This document shows, piece by piece, positions 47,010-57,498 of a stretch of DNA of 64,000 bases (positions within the stretch are counted from its first letter, which is position 1; each line of letters begins with the position of its first letter). This DNA comes from Aphelocoma coerulescens (taxonomy: Eukaryota > Chordata > Aves > Passeriformes > Corvidae). Below the pieces are notes generated by a model, which was not told the origin of the DNA, searched no databases, and worked only from the letters and a program-made list of their open reading frames with translations. The stretch spans positions 52,853,109 to 52,917,108 of the forward strand of contig NW_027184085.1 in NCBI RefSeq assembly GCF_041296385.1, written 5' to 3'. The position numbers were made by a program, and so were the translations under genes.

Positions 47010-47443
47010 GCTGGCAATGTCTCCCAATTACAAAAAAGGAAAAAGAAAAAAAAAAAAAGAGAAGGGAAGGTCCGTCTGAGCAGCAGCTCACTGTGCTACC
47101 TTTAGTGCCGCCGAGATGGGGTGGGGGGAGCGAAGCAGTTGGAAGCGTCTTATCTGCCTCCTCTGATCTTGGGAGCAGTTTGGCTGCAAGGCGGCCGCCC
47201 GTCCTCCGAGTTGCAGGCGCGGTGCCCGGTCGCTGCAGCCGAGCCTTGGCCCACTCCCGGTGCTCTCAGCACGGCACGCAGCAGCAGGGGAGGGGTTCCA
47301 CAACTCACTCGTGGTTCCGCTCCAGGGCTGCAGGTTCGGGGGGTTCTCCTCAGGCGGGCGGCGTCAGCTCCAGGAGGCCTCAGAGTGTCTCGCAGCAGGC
47401 AGCGGTGGTGGTGGTGGTGGGGGGGGGGGGGGAGAGGCAAGGG
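47010..47443 (-). other. GC-rich leader-like segment between env and the second gag, copy A
   Basis: Follows the env stop directly. Reading on the - strand it has CCACC runs, a consensus donor-like CACGAGTGAGTTG, a further CTAAAGGTAGC, and then a pyrimidine tract just before the gag-like ATG. This is what a retroviral leader looks like. No LTR or polypurine tract separates it from env. Confidence 0.45.
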
Positions 47444-49573
47444 TCAGCCTTCTTCGGTGGTGGTGATTTGAATACAGCGTACAGAGGGGGAGAAGGAAAG
47501 GAGTAAGTGTTGTATCATGCATTTAACGCAGCCAATACCAACGATTAGCAATGCAATTCCAGTAGCAATTGTTATTGCAAGTTGTGCTAACCATTTTCCC
47601 CACCCTGTGAGCCCAAAATACTTTAGGATGGTAGTGACCCATGAACTATCAAATACTTCTCGCGGTTGCATTGCATGAAACAAATTTCTAGTATGATTAC
47701 TTATTTCTCTCATCTTAGCTCATGCCTCCTCAGCGGAGCTAGAGGCATTATGAATTGTAATACAACCCTCAGTTTCTGTTCTATTGAACATCCCACAAAC
47801 TCCTTGTTCTTTTAACAATACCATATCTAAAGCTAATCTATTTTGCAGAGTCATTTTAGTATTTTGCTGGACTTGGGTGTATAATTCTCCAAATGCATCT
47901 TGTGTCCAATTGCTTCATATACTTAATTGCCAGGTAATATCTTCTAATACGAACTGGTGTCTTTTAAAGGTAACATAGGGAGTAAAGAAATTTTCCAGAA
48001 ATAGAGATACTTTTTGTCCAGTGGTATAGTAATCTGGAATGTCAACTCCTTGAATTGCCCATTCTGCTCTTTGTGTTGCCTTTGAAGAGGGAACACTACG
48101 ACAGTGACGTTCTTTAGACACTTTGGTGAAAGTAAAAATACGTCTGGGGCAAAGGGAGGGAATTCCAATTCCACACCTAAGTCCAGCATGTTGTTCTAAT
48201 GACAAATGTGAATAAAATATCTCATCAGAGCATCCCCAAGCCATTCCAAGAGGGGCTATATATTTTGCAGTTTTCCACTTAGTTGCATCTGCATAATCAA
48301 GGACGGTGATTTTTGGCTTAGTATTGATTGGAGTCCCACGGACTGGGTAGTGGCTAAAAGGAACTCCACATGGGTTGAGAAGGTATTTGTAGGAGGAGTT
48401 ACAGGACTCATCTTGATTTCTCCAGCCTTTTGAGAGGTATCCCCAGCAAGTACACACATCAGTTCCTAATGTTCAAATTCTAAGTGAAAACCATGTTTCT
48501 GGAGGATCTCCTGGTCCTTCTTTGCATGTTATCACCTTTGAGCAATTGAATAGAGGACTATCTTCTTTTGTAGTCTTTTTTTTTAGTCTCTAAATTTACC
48601 TTTAAGAACTGTTTGTACAGAGCATGCCCACATTAAATGTTGTCAGTCGATTGGGGTTCTATTCGTTATGTTCGGAAGTTGACCACAGCAGGAAGGGTTA
48701 AAAACTGTGCTATATTTGCCTTCATCTACATCTGGTGTGTAGAGTGGGTCAAACCGTGGATCCCATGGGTAAACAAGGCAGGGCTGTTTAGCATTATATT
48801 CCTCAAAGGTTATTGTCTCAGGGCTGAATTTACTTTTATCTAATTTGATGGCTGGGTGAGGGGATTCAATTTGAGATAAGATGGTTCTATTTACCTTTGG
48901 ACGCCTAGTTCTACAATATTTCTGGTGCAACTGTCCTTCATGAGGTGCATCAGAAGGTAGGTCATATGTTTGGTAAAGGTTATGTACTATAGGGGTACCT
49001 CTGCACTCAACTTGGGCTCCATTTTTCTTACTTGTCCACTGTTCAGGTAGAGGCAATGGAGCTGCCACACTAGTCATATTGAGGACAAAAGATAAATTCA
49101 AGGGTACTATGTAAGATGGCAATCCTGGTTCAGCAGAATCAGGTAATGTTACACATACACCTTGATCAGTAGGATTCCATATTTTTGCAAACCCTTTTCC
49201 TAATTTCCAGGCAAGGTTCCTTTGATCTAGCTCTGCTAGCTAGCTCTGCTGAGCACATGCACAAGGTAAATAAGCATAAAAATAGAGCTAACATGTTACA
49301 ATCACAATTACCAGTAAACCGAAGCATAGTTCGTAGCTGAGGTTTTTCATGCACAGTCCTGAATATTTTTTTCTCCTGTTGTTCAGTTACCTGTGAAAGA
49401 CAAGAAAAAGTCTGTCCAGCCCCTTTCAGGGCTAATATTAAAATGTAGGAATAAGCCAGCGAGAGCTTATTTTGTGTTCTTTGCCATAAGCATCGTTTGC
49501 TTTCCAGGTATGCATGTTCAAAGGAGTAGTGAGTACCATGGGTACAGCTCCTGCGGTAGGCAGTTCCACCCAT
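47444..49573 (-). pseudogene. env: Decayed env of the second ERV, copy A
   Basis: Read on the - strand. A signal-peptide-like segment (NMLALFLCLFTLCMCSAE) near 49,270-49,330 is followed by SU sequence in changing frames (48,643-49,122 and 47,915-48,457) with many cysteines and N-glycosylation sites. TM has LQNRLALDMVLLKEQGVCGM near 47,800-47,860, where only one cysteine follows after ten residues instead of the CX6CC pattern. An in-frame TGA then interrupts it at about 47,730. The last part (47,444-47,713) holds a membrane anchor WLAQLAITIATGIALLIVGI and a short tail. At least three frameshifts and one stop make it non-functional. Confidence 0.85.
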
Positions 49574-50095
49574 ACAGGCTGTCCTGGGAAGCGTGCGGGT
49601 TTTTGATTACCTGTAGGTTTAGATGTTGCTGGTATCAAGGAGGGAGGCTGCAGATAAAAAGCTGTGAGTCTGGGACATCCATTTACTCCCCATTGCTCAT
49701 GTACTGTTTTCACAGCATCCCATAGTCGTTCAGTCCAATTAGAATGTTGAGGTTTCAGAAATCGCTTAAGCAGGCCATTTGTTCTCTCGACGATGCCATT
49801 TGCTTGTGGATAATGGGGTGTGTGAAATATCCACTGGATGCCTTCTTCTTTGGCCCATTTTTGGACGATGGTCGCTGTGAAATGTGCCCCGTTGTCGGAT
49901 TGGATAGGTACAGGTTTTGGAAAGAAACTGAACCACATTTTAAGGGCTTCTAATGTGTTTGCACTAGTTGCCCGAGAGAAGGCTCCTGCTTGGACTAGTC
50001 CTGACCTGGCTTCTACCGACACGTGTTGTTTGCCCTCAGACTTTCCAAAAGGTCCAATATCATCTACTTGCCATGTGTCCCACAGTCCCTTTCCT
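49438..50095 (-). pseudogene. pol: Integrase domain of the second ERV, copy A
   Basis: Open from about 50,095 to 49,438. The catalytic triad is present: the first aspartate in QVDDIGPFG (about 50,075), the second in QSDNGAHF and the glutamate in GIVERTNG, 35 residues after the second aspartate. The zinc part with LHLKRQH and MCRTCRSSCEQC lies upstream in another frame (50,060-50,300). The C-terminal part overlaps the beginning of env, as in many retroviruses. Confidence 0.9.
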
Positions 50096-50767
50096 GTCTC
50101 TGATATGTGAGGGGGGTTGTTCTAAAGGGTGACGCTCTGATCGGGTCCGGCACTGCTCGCATGAAGATCTGCAGGTACGGCACATTTCCCGAGTCCCCGG
50201 CCATCCTCTGCTCGCTGCTTCCTTGTATAGGTCTTGTGCCCCGGTGTGCTGTCGCTTTAAGTGCAACCATTCTAATAATGGATCCCAGTTTTCTCTTGGA
50301 GGTTTTCTACTTAGTGGGGCTAATCTGGCCCTCTCATCTACTTTGTGATTCCAGTGGCTAGTTGGGGTTTCCTTTTCTTGATGAGAGGCTACCCAGCCAA
50401 CTAAAAAATTCCCCTTTTTTGCTACAGCAAGAATTTCTTGCCATTTTTCCTTTTGCCAAGCAGGGACCCTGTTTACTTCCCAGTCCTTTTTGTCCCAGAA
50501 GGGGAGCCATTCAGTACACCCTTTGAACACAGCAAAAGAATCAGTGTAAACATATACAGAGTCTGAGGTTTCAGATGCATGGTTAAATACACTCCAGACT
50601 GCTGCCAGTTCTCCCACTTGTGCACTACCTTCCCCTTCTGTTACAATTTGCTTGCCTGTATTTATTTGTAAGGCTACAGCACCACATTTCCAAACCTTAC
50701 CTTCTCGCTTTGCTGATGCATCCGTAAACCACGCATTCTGCAATCGTTCTGAGTACGGGGGGAGCAA
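50060..50767 (-). pseudogene. pol: RNase H and integrase zinc domain of the second ERV, copy A
   Basis: The four RNase H acidic positions are recognisable: FTDASA, GELAAVW, YTDSFAVFKG and the KVDERARLA region. The frame is shifted against RT at about 50,700 and against integrase at about 50,080. Confidence 0.88.
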
Positions 50768-52067
50768 CTTGGATCATAGGAGGTGAAAAGTCAGTGGTGC
50801 TATTTAGGGTTACCTCATCTTGTAGAGGAAGATTTTTGCGAGCTCCTTCTGTTACTTGAAAAATGGTGCAATAATGTTCCATTTGAGCATACCATTTGCA
50901 AACAGAGGCACGTTGGGCCACCCCGTCAGGGGGTGGGATTCCTGCCAAAACTGACTTGATGACTTGAAAAGGTTCCCTTAAAATCAGGGGTTGTTTGTGG
51001 GTAGTTTTCTCTGCTTCCTGAAAAGCAGTGCTGACCACGAATAAACTTTTTTCCCAGGTAGAATATCGTTTTTCTGCATCTTTAAAACTGCGTGAGTAAA
51101 AGCCTATGGGTCTGGTAGGACCATCGGGTCCTTTCTGCCATAAATGTATAGACAGTCCAGAGCTTGCAAATCGCCATTCCATGTGTACTGGATCAGTGGG
51201 ATGTATAGGAGCTAGGGATTGGTATGTGTTAGCTTCAAAAATTAGGAGTTGTAGGGCCTCATCGTGCAAGGGAGTCCAATCCCACTTTGCTTTTTTTCCT
51301 AGCAAATCATACAGGGGCCTTGCAATTATTGAAAAGTCAGGAATGTGTTTCCTCCAAAAAATTAGCAGGCCTAAAGCATGCTGCAGGTCTTTTTTAGTCT
51401 CTGGGGTTTCAATTTGGTCTAGGTGGCTGAGGGTGAATGGGGCTATACACACCATTCCTCCTTTCCACCAGATTCCCAAGAATTTTACTTCTAGGGAAGG
51501 GAGTTGTACTTTTTCAGGAGGAATACGTAAGCCCGGGGATTCTAGATGTTTAATGATGTTTGTTTGTGTTGTTTGTACAGGTGTAATCTCATCTCCTGCC
51601 ACCAAAATGCCATCAATGTATTGGTATACTCTTACTCCTGGTGCAGGAGGAATGAGTGACAATTCTTGTGCTAGTGCATGATGTGCTAGAGTGGGTGAGT
51701 GTTTGAATCCTTGTGGGAGGCGAGTGAAAGTATATTGCTGGCCCTCCCCCGTGAAAGCAAAACGCTCCTGATCTTGTTCCTGCGAGGGGACCATAAAAAA
51801 CATGTCCTTGACATCAATAGTGGCCATAATTTGATGAGCTTGTTCTTGTCTAGTAGCTCTCAGCTCAGCAATGTTTGGGACTGCAGCAGTGAGAGGCCCT
51901 GTATTTGAGTTAAGCCGCCGATAGTCTCCTGTCAGTCTCCAGTTGCCATTAGGCTTGCGGACTGGCCACACAGGAGCATTGTAAGGGGAACGTGTTGCAA
52001 TCACTATTCCTTTTTCTTTCAAATGTGCAATAATTGGTGTGATTCCTTCTCTGGCTCCTAAAGGCAA
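50697..52067 (-). pseudogene. pol: Reverse transcriptase of the second ERV, copy A, active site YIDG
   Basis: 456 open codons. Fingers and palm motifs are clear: SPYNAPVWPVRKPNG, LTGDYRRLN, ATIDVKDMFF (first catalytic aspartate) and QYTFTRLPQGFKHSPTLAHH. At the YxDD site the sequence reads YQYIDGILVAG: the second aspartate of the pair is glycine, which should abolish polymerisation. The LPQGFKHSPT form and the tRNA-Ser primer site suggest an ERV-L/ERV-S-like (class III) relationship, but class I cannot be excluded by eye. Confidence 0.92.
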
Positions 52068-52463
52068 GGGGTAAGGTTTGACATTGGTTACTAGGGAGGG
52101 GGGGAAGAGCAGGAGCAGAACTTAACAAACACAAATGGGAGGTTTCCTGCCCCAAAGTCCCTATTTTTCCTTCTTCATTGGTCCAAGGCCTTCCCTTTAG
52201 GAGGTCCAGACCCAGTGAATTTGTAGGAAATTCACCTGTAATCATTAGGGTGTCAACTGCTTTCTCTTCTGCCGGTAACCAGCGTCTTACCTTTGCTGTC
52301 ATCTGGGCTTGGCTATTCTCAAAAACATCTGTGACACGTATACTCTTACGTGAGGGAGTGATTCCACGTGAGGAGGCATCTTCAATTTTAAGGGCAGACA
52401 CCTGAGCACCAGTATCTACTAAAAAAGTTACCGGGGCTTTGTGGGGACCAGTAGGACAGGTTA
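52068..52463 (-). pseudogene. pro: Retroviral protease of the second ERV, copy A
   Basis: The active site DTGA is encoded at 52,405-52,416 within VTFLVDTGAQVSALK. The frame is open through TNSLGLDLLKGRPW, the flap/C-terminal signature, and is shifted against both gag (upstream, one base back) and RT (downstream). The gag/pro shift could be natural ribosomal frameshifting; the pro/RT one looks like damage. Confidence 0.85.
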
Positions 52464-54186
52464 TTAACGGGTCTCCTCTGGAATTGTTAGAAAGGCGCCT
52501 GATGTGAATCCACCCTTCGCCCCCTGGCTTACCTTCTGCAAAGATAAGGGTTTTCTGTCACCTTCCCTTTCTTGTGGTTCCTCCAGGGGAGGGGCTGTAG
52601 CAGGGACAGCTTTTAATGGTTCCTCTTTTGCTGGCCACTCTTGGATGAATAGTTCTAATTTATTAGTGGGCTGGCCATCCATTAGGGTCCTTGGGACTCC
52701 CTTTTGTAAGCCCGCAATCCACAGGGCATTTCTTTTCTCCTTGCGTTCTTCCCCTGTATTTGTTTGTCTACCCAGCCCAGGGGAGAACCTTACCTTTTGG
52801 AGTTTTGCTGGGGACAGGGTTCTGCACTCTGTGCGCCGAATTGATCTAGAATCAGTTGTATTTGAAGGAACTGGGCCATATTTTCTCCCGTAATTAATTA
52901 ATTCTTGTGCCACCTTCCCCCCCAGGTCCAAACCTTCCCTTTTGCCCGGTTAAGACTGAGGGAAATAGCTGCTGCCTCCAAGGTGGCTACAGCTCTTTCT
53001 GCAATTGGGAGACTTTCTATTTGTCCTTTTAGCTGCATGCCTATGGGTTTCACAGCTTCAGGGAGGCCTCTGATAAGAGGTATCATTCTCTCAGGATCCA
53101 CAGGCACCATCACTGGAGATTCACCTCGTGGTGTTAATTTCCTATCATGCATCATTTGTAAACGAGCCGCTTTCTGTACACTTTCTACAGTCTGATTGAC
53201 ATTCCTTACTATAGCCAGGGGATCTCCTCTTTCTGAAGGACTGAGTCTGCCAGCCCAATCAGCAGCTCTCTGGGGAGGGACCAAGGAGCACGGTTATCTC
53301 CTGTGGTAAGGAAGACTCCTGCCCCTCCAGTACCCTTCTGCCTCTTTTTCTGAGAACAGAATTTGGTCAGCCCGTGTGAGAGAGAGTCTCCAAACACATT
53401 CAGTTTCAGATTCTTTGGGACTTTGGCTCTATCCTTCCTTTAGTTTGGCCAATTCAGTAGCTGTAGATGGGATTTCTTTTGTGGTTATGTCAGGTGTGTC
53501 GTCGTCTGAAGCCTCATGGGTGTATTCTGTTTTAATGAAGGGACGGAGCGAGGCTGAGGGCTTTTCTGAGTGATTACGCAAGGATTCTAAGTCCGAGAGG
53601 GGGTACGCTTCTTTAGATAGTTCCAGCTCTGACTCCTTTTTTCCCTCATTTGCTGATCTTGCAAACAGCTCCTCTCGGAGCACACAGACAGTAGCCTTTT
53701 CATTCCTTATCTCTTCCTGGAGGAGGTGGGTGTTAGCTCCAGCTGAAATTGCAATGCTTTAACCAAATGCTGTAATGAAGCAGTAATTTCCATATCAGCT
53801 TTCTGCTGGTGCTCTCTGTGTTCTACTGCAGCTAGCACAGCAGCAGCTAAGACAGAACATACCACTGGTTGTGCTTTACCTTTTTTGAGTCTCGCTCCTG
53901 TGCGCAGGACAGAGACTCGATCAACGAGTGCTTGGATATTATACCAATAGTTTTGTGCCCAGTCCGTCCCTGGAGGAGATGGCCTGGCACCAAATTCATC
54001 CAACAAAGTAAACAAAGCTTGTGTATGATGTCCCATGTTACTTACAAATGTCGGAGTGATCATTCCTAGAGGATGCCCAGCGTAAAGTAAATTTACAGAA
54101 GTCTCACCCCTGCACTCTGGGAAGGTTCCTCTTCTGCCAAACCAAAGAAAGTTACAAACACTGGAGTAGTCTCTCTTGAGGGACAC
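52464..54186 (-). pseudogene. gag: Decayed gag of the second ERV, copy A
   Basis: Four consecutive open stretches in different frames (54,186-53,707; 53,683-53,429; 53,284-52,898; 52,931-52,464) cover the expected place of gag between leader and protease. The first begins with an ATG at 54,186. The third has a capsid-like C-terminal helix region (ERMIPLIRGLPEAVKPIG). I see no CCHC zinc knuckle in any frame. It shows no similarity to the gag of the intact provirus nor to the gag start found downstream of env. Confidence 0.7.
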
Positions 54187-54533
54187 CCCTTACAAAATGG
54201 TTTCTGAGGTCCTACTCCTTACACCTCGAGAGCACCTAGTGTTTACCAAAGTTACAAGTCTCAAAATTACTTTCCAAACTCCCGGGTCTTTTACCTACAG
54301 GAGTGCCAATTTCCCAGACCCTGGGCCTCGGGAGCACCGTTTTAGCTCAGGTGCATGTGCAAACACACAAGCAAGCAAACAAACAAACAAACAAAAGAGT
54401 AAGACAGAGTAAGAAAGGTAGAGAGGTGTTAGGAAATGTAGAAAGGTACGTTGTTTTATTTTCCTAAAATGACCCAATCATAAGAATTAGCAATTCATGC
54501 ATTTTTTGGAAACAACACTCTCATTTTACGGGG
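54187..54533 (-). other. Leader of the second ERV, copy A
   Basis: Between primer site and gag ATG. Contains a (CAAA)n run at 54,372-54,394. No clear splice donor on the - strand before gag. Confidence 0.6.
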
Positions 54534-54551
54534 ATCCTGCCGACTATGCCA
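54534..54551 (-). other. Primer binding site, tRNA-Ser-like
   Basis: Read on the - strand it is TGGCATAGTCGGCAGGAT, starting six bases after the LTR end. It pairs with the 3' end of the vertebrate tRNA-Ser whose acceptor half ends ...ATCCTGCCGACTACGCCA, at 17 of 18 positions. Serine primers are the mark of ERV-S-type elements. Confidence 0.7.
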
Positions 54552-54557
54552 ATAAAG

Positions 54558-54722
54558 TGTTACGATCCGGTTCAGACCCAGAAAAGCAAAGCAGGCGAAG
54601 TCTCTGAGCATAAACCAGAAAGAACTTAGAAGGTTCAAAATATTGCCAGATATGAGATTAAAACCAAACGAGATTAAATGTCGATGCCAAAAAATTGATG
54701 TATTTTATTTGACAGTAAAAGT
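54558..54722 (-). mobile_element. R-U5 part of the 5' LTR of copy A
   Basis: On the + strand it starts TGTTACGATCCGG; on the - strand it carries AAATAAAATACATC and ends GGATCGTAACA immediately before the primer site, so it is the LTR end of copy A. The homology with 45,619 stops at about 54,722. The U3 that should follow is not recognisable. Confidence 0.75.
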
Positions 54723-54989
54723 AGGGCCCAGTTTGGGGCCAATCACCCTTGCAGTGCCTAAAGGGGCTCCAGCAGAGCTGGAGGGGGGCTGGGAGCACCC
54801 GGAAGCGGGAGCAGCCAGAGCTGGGAGCACCTGCATCTTGGCCAAGGCAGCTGCCGCCAGGTTTGGTGGTGCCTGAGCAGGGCGGGGACGATGCCAGGGA
54901 CATCCCGCAGTGACGTCTTCTCTTTTCCACTGGGCGTGCGCTCGGTCCCAAAGCGCACGCCCATTCTGATCTCAGTCTCACTCCATGTT
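54723..54989. other. GC-rich segment, possible U3 or flank
   Basis: Contains CCAAT at 54,739, a GGAGCACC/GGGAGCAG repeat near 54,790-54,830 and TGACGTCT at 54,912. It stands where U3 of copy A should be but does not match the segment at 45,786. No coding content recognised. Confidence 0.3.
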
Positions 54990-56070
54990 TAGACACGCTC
55001 ACAGTCCTGGATTTCACCCCATGCCAGTGGCAGACCCGTGCAGCCCCAGAGCCAATACCAAGGCCAGGCTGAAGGCAAACGCCACATTTAGCCTTCACGC
55101 CAATGGTAGCTGTAATGTAAAACCCAGCCCTAACGCCGAGGCCTCTCCTAATTCCAGCCCCTTGCTAAATGCTCAGCCCTAAACCAAATGCAACGGTGTA
55201 ATAAATGAATTGGTTTCAGGGTGTTGATTTTTACTGTTTGGATGAGATAGAAAAGAGGGGAGTTGACAGTTGGATACATGGGCATGTTAACGGAGGATAT
55301 TGCGAGACTGTCTGGGTGTAATATCGGAGTGTGAGCACTAGGTGGAGACGCAGTTGGGGATGTGATGACGTGATGGACTAGAAAATGACCTCATGCAGGT
55401 GATGTCAACATCTTGGACCGCTTAGCCAATCATTCGACACCCTCGGGAAATGATTGGACAAAAATGCATCTTGATAAAGACCAATAGAACCCCTGGAAGC
55501 AAGCCAATCAGAAGAAGAATCCAAAATCCACCAATTGTGAACGGACCGAGGGCATAAGAACGGACCTGGGACTTTATCCGGGGAGCTCCTGCGGAACTTG
55601 GGGTCCAAGGTTGCACCCAGTGGGTCACACTGTCCTTTTTGTGTGCTGCTTTACTCTGGCTTGTCGTGCGGAGCCTGGGCTTATCCTGGGTTCTCGCTCT
55701 CAGTTGTTAATGAATAAACAAACGAGTTGGCTTTTCTCTTTTAAAAAAAGTCTCAGCCTCGTTTATAACAACGGTGAGCTCGAAGGCCAAAGCCAGCCCC
55801 AACTGCAACTCTTAAGATCAAGCCCAACACCAATCCCAACTGAAGCCCTAAGTCCAGCTTCGAGCCCAGCCCCAGCCCACACTCCAATGCCGCCTTTAGC
55901 TCTAACTCCCAAACTCAGCCCCAACTGCTGCCCTAAGGCCAACCATTCATGGAGTTAAGGCCAGTGCCCCAGGTGCACTCCCTAGCCCAAGGCAGGCTCC
56001 AAGCTCAAGGCCACCGTTAGCCCTAAGGGCAGGGCCAGCCCTAAGGCCGGCCTGAGCCGCAATGGCAGCC
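54990..56070 (+). repeat. Degenerate CCCTAA/CCCCAA-type repeat, split by a solo LTR
   Basis: On both sides of the LTR the sequence is built from loosely repeated units such as CAGCCCTAACGCC, CAGCCCTAAACC, AGCCCTAAGTCC, TGCCCTAAGGCC and AGCCCTAAGGGC, spaced irregularly by 12 to 40 bases. The core is the telomere hexamer CCCTAA, but never in clean tandem. It may be a decayed satellite. The solo LTR at 55,197-55,770 interrupts it. Confidence 0.5.
55197..55770 (+). mobile_element. Solo LTR with 4-bp target duplication
   Basis: 574 bp, from TGTAATAAATG to TTTATAACA, flanked on both sides by ACGG (55,193-55,196 and 55,771-55,774). It contains several CCAAT boxes (near 55,426, 55,481, 55,505, 55,532), a CATAAGAA TATA-like site at 55,553 and AATAAA at 55,713. 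The 4-bp duplication and CCAAT-rich U3 suggest a class I (gammaretrovirus-like) family, different from the intact provirus. It was left by recombination between the two LTRs of a former provirus. Confidence 0.88.
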
Positions 56071-56808
56071 AAAGGCAGCCCAAGTGGGGCTTCAACGCCG
56101 ACCCCTCCCCCAGCCCGCCCTGATGCCGGCCCTGCCTCCCTGCGCTGCGAGCCAGGCGCTGTCCCCGCGTGTCACAGAGGCCGCGGCCTGTGGAGCAATC
56201 AGCGGGCTCGGTGCGGTGCTGGCACTGGCCGTCCCCGAGCCCCCTGCCTCTGGGGCAGTGTCGTCGCCCGGAGACGTCGTGGCCCCGCCGCCTGCGCCGC
56301 AGAGTTGTCACAAAGGGCAGCGGCGACATTAGGACTTCCTGGCCAGCCGCTATTTCCAGGCACGATGCTTAAGCATGGATCGGCCGCTTCTGATAGCGTG
56401 TCTGTCTTGGGCGAGCGTTTTTGTGATGGCTGTGCAGGCGCGTTGGATACAGCTGCAGGACGCTCTGTTTCCACAGAAAATTTGCGGCCAGCACTGCCAG
56501 GCATGGTCACAGGATGCCTGCTAGTAGTGGCTCAGCAGCTCTGAGACCGCTCTTTGCAGCGTCCAGCGGGGAGTTAAGGGCAGCGTTGAATCGAATGATA
56601 GCAATGCAAAAGGATGCAAAGCACAGCGTGTGAACAGGAGCTTTGGAGCCCTCGGCACACAGGATATTTCAGAGGAGAAATCCCCTGGTGCACCTGGCCC
56701 CAATAAAGAGCGGCCGCTGCTGAATGCCACACTCCAGTGGCGTTTTAAATGTAATTTTTCTATTTTATAGGGTTTCATTTTTGCTAAGCTTTGGTAATGC
56801 CCGGGGTG
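56071..56808. other. GC-rich intergenic stretch
   Basis: CpG-rich at 56,090-56,330 and less so afterwards. AATAAA at 56,702 could end a + strand transcript. Open frames of up to 160 codons on both strands show no family. No gene is supported. Confidence 0.35.
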
Positions 56809-56990
56809 TGATGTCATTGACCCGCTGCCTCTCGACCAATCAGATCGCTCCGCTACGTTCTGGCCCCGCCGCTCATTGTTTCCTCACAATGAGGAACCTT
56901 GGCGCTCGATTCCCATTGGCTGCCGCCCGGGGGGGCGGGGCTTAGGCTGCCTATATAAGGCGGCGGCGGTGGCGGGGCTTCAGTTGCAGT
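56809..56990 (+). promoter_or_regulatory. CpG-rich RNA polymerase II promoter-like region
   Basis: In order: CRE-like TGATGTCA (56,809), CCAATCAG (56,836), an inverted CCAAT (ATTGG, 56,915), GGGGGGGCGGGG (56,929-56,940) and TATATAAGG (56,952-56,960). Spacings are ideal, with the TATA box 12 bases after the GC box. Transcription would begin near 56,985. The layout fits a vertebrate gene promoter or an LTR promoter on the + strand, opposite to the flanking ERV copies. Confidence 0.6.
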
Positions 56991-57252
56991 CCCGGCGTGG
57001 AGGCGGCAGCAGCGGAGCGGAGCGGGCGGAGAGGAGCGGAAGCCCCGAGGCCGGAGCTCTGGGAGCGGCCCGGCCCTCAGCGCCGCGGCCCTGGAGCCCC
57101 GGGCCGGGGCGGGTGTGAGGGGGTGGCTGGGAGGGAGATGGGATGGTTCGCTGCGCCGCTTCTCGCCGCCAATGCGCCTTTTCTCTCTGCCACTTTTCTC
57201 AGGTACCTGCGCCGGCCCCTCCAGATGGCAGTGGGAGCGCCAGCAACCCCGG

Positions 57253-57464
57253 CTCGGCAAAGGCAGGGACGGGCAACTACCGCGGCAACGAGGGACCGCA
57301 CCCCAGCTCGGCAAAGGCAGGGACGGGCAACTACCGGGGCAACGAGGGACCGCACCCCAGCTCGGCAAAGGCAGGGACGGGCAACTGCCGGGGCAACGAG
57401 GGACAGCAAGCCCGGCTCGGCAAAGGCAGGGCCCCAGCAGCGCCGGGGCAACGAGGGACAAAAT
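57253..57464 (+). repeat. 54-base minisatellite, about 3.9 copies
   Basis: Units start at 57,253, 57,307, 57,361 and 57,416 with CTCGGCAAAGGCAGGGACGG. In one frame they encode SAKAGTGNYRGNEGPHPS repeats. The last unit is diverged and partial. Confidence 0.93.
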
Positions 57465-57498
57465 CGGAAGAGTTCGGACACCACCCGAAGCCCACCAA

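Larger units (their letters stand above)
46852..52570 (-). repeat. Copy A of a tandem duplication (partner 58,289-64,000)
   Basis: Matches copy B with an offset of 11,437 at the left edge, settling to 11,430 after length changes in an A-run and in GGT/G runs. I counted only five clear substitutions, plus these length differences: A/B near 47,223/58,653 (g/a), 48,959/60,389 (a/g), 50,779/62,209 (g/a), 50,894/62,324 (a/g) and one at the GGT run. The pairing breaks sharply at 46,852/58,289. The right end lies beyond the window. Confidence 0.95.

Noticed and set aside
49393..51681. Plus-strand frames of 110 to 191 codons opposite copy A pol and env (and their twins in copy B)
   Set aside because: Antisense shadows of the minus-strand retroviral genes.
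54372..54394. CRISPR-like short repeats (CAAA units) in the leader of copy A
   Set aside because: A plain microsatellite with no spacers, in a vertebrate genome.
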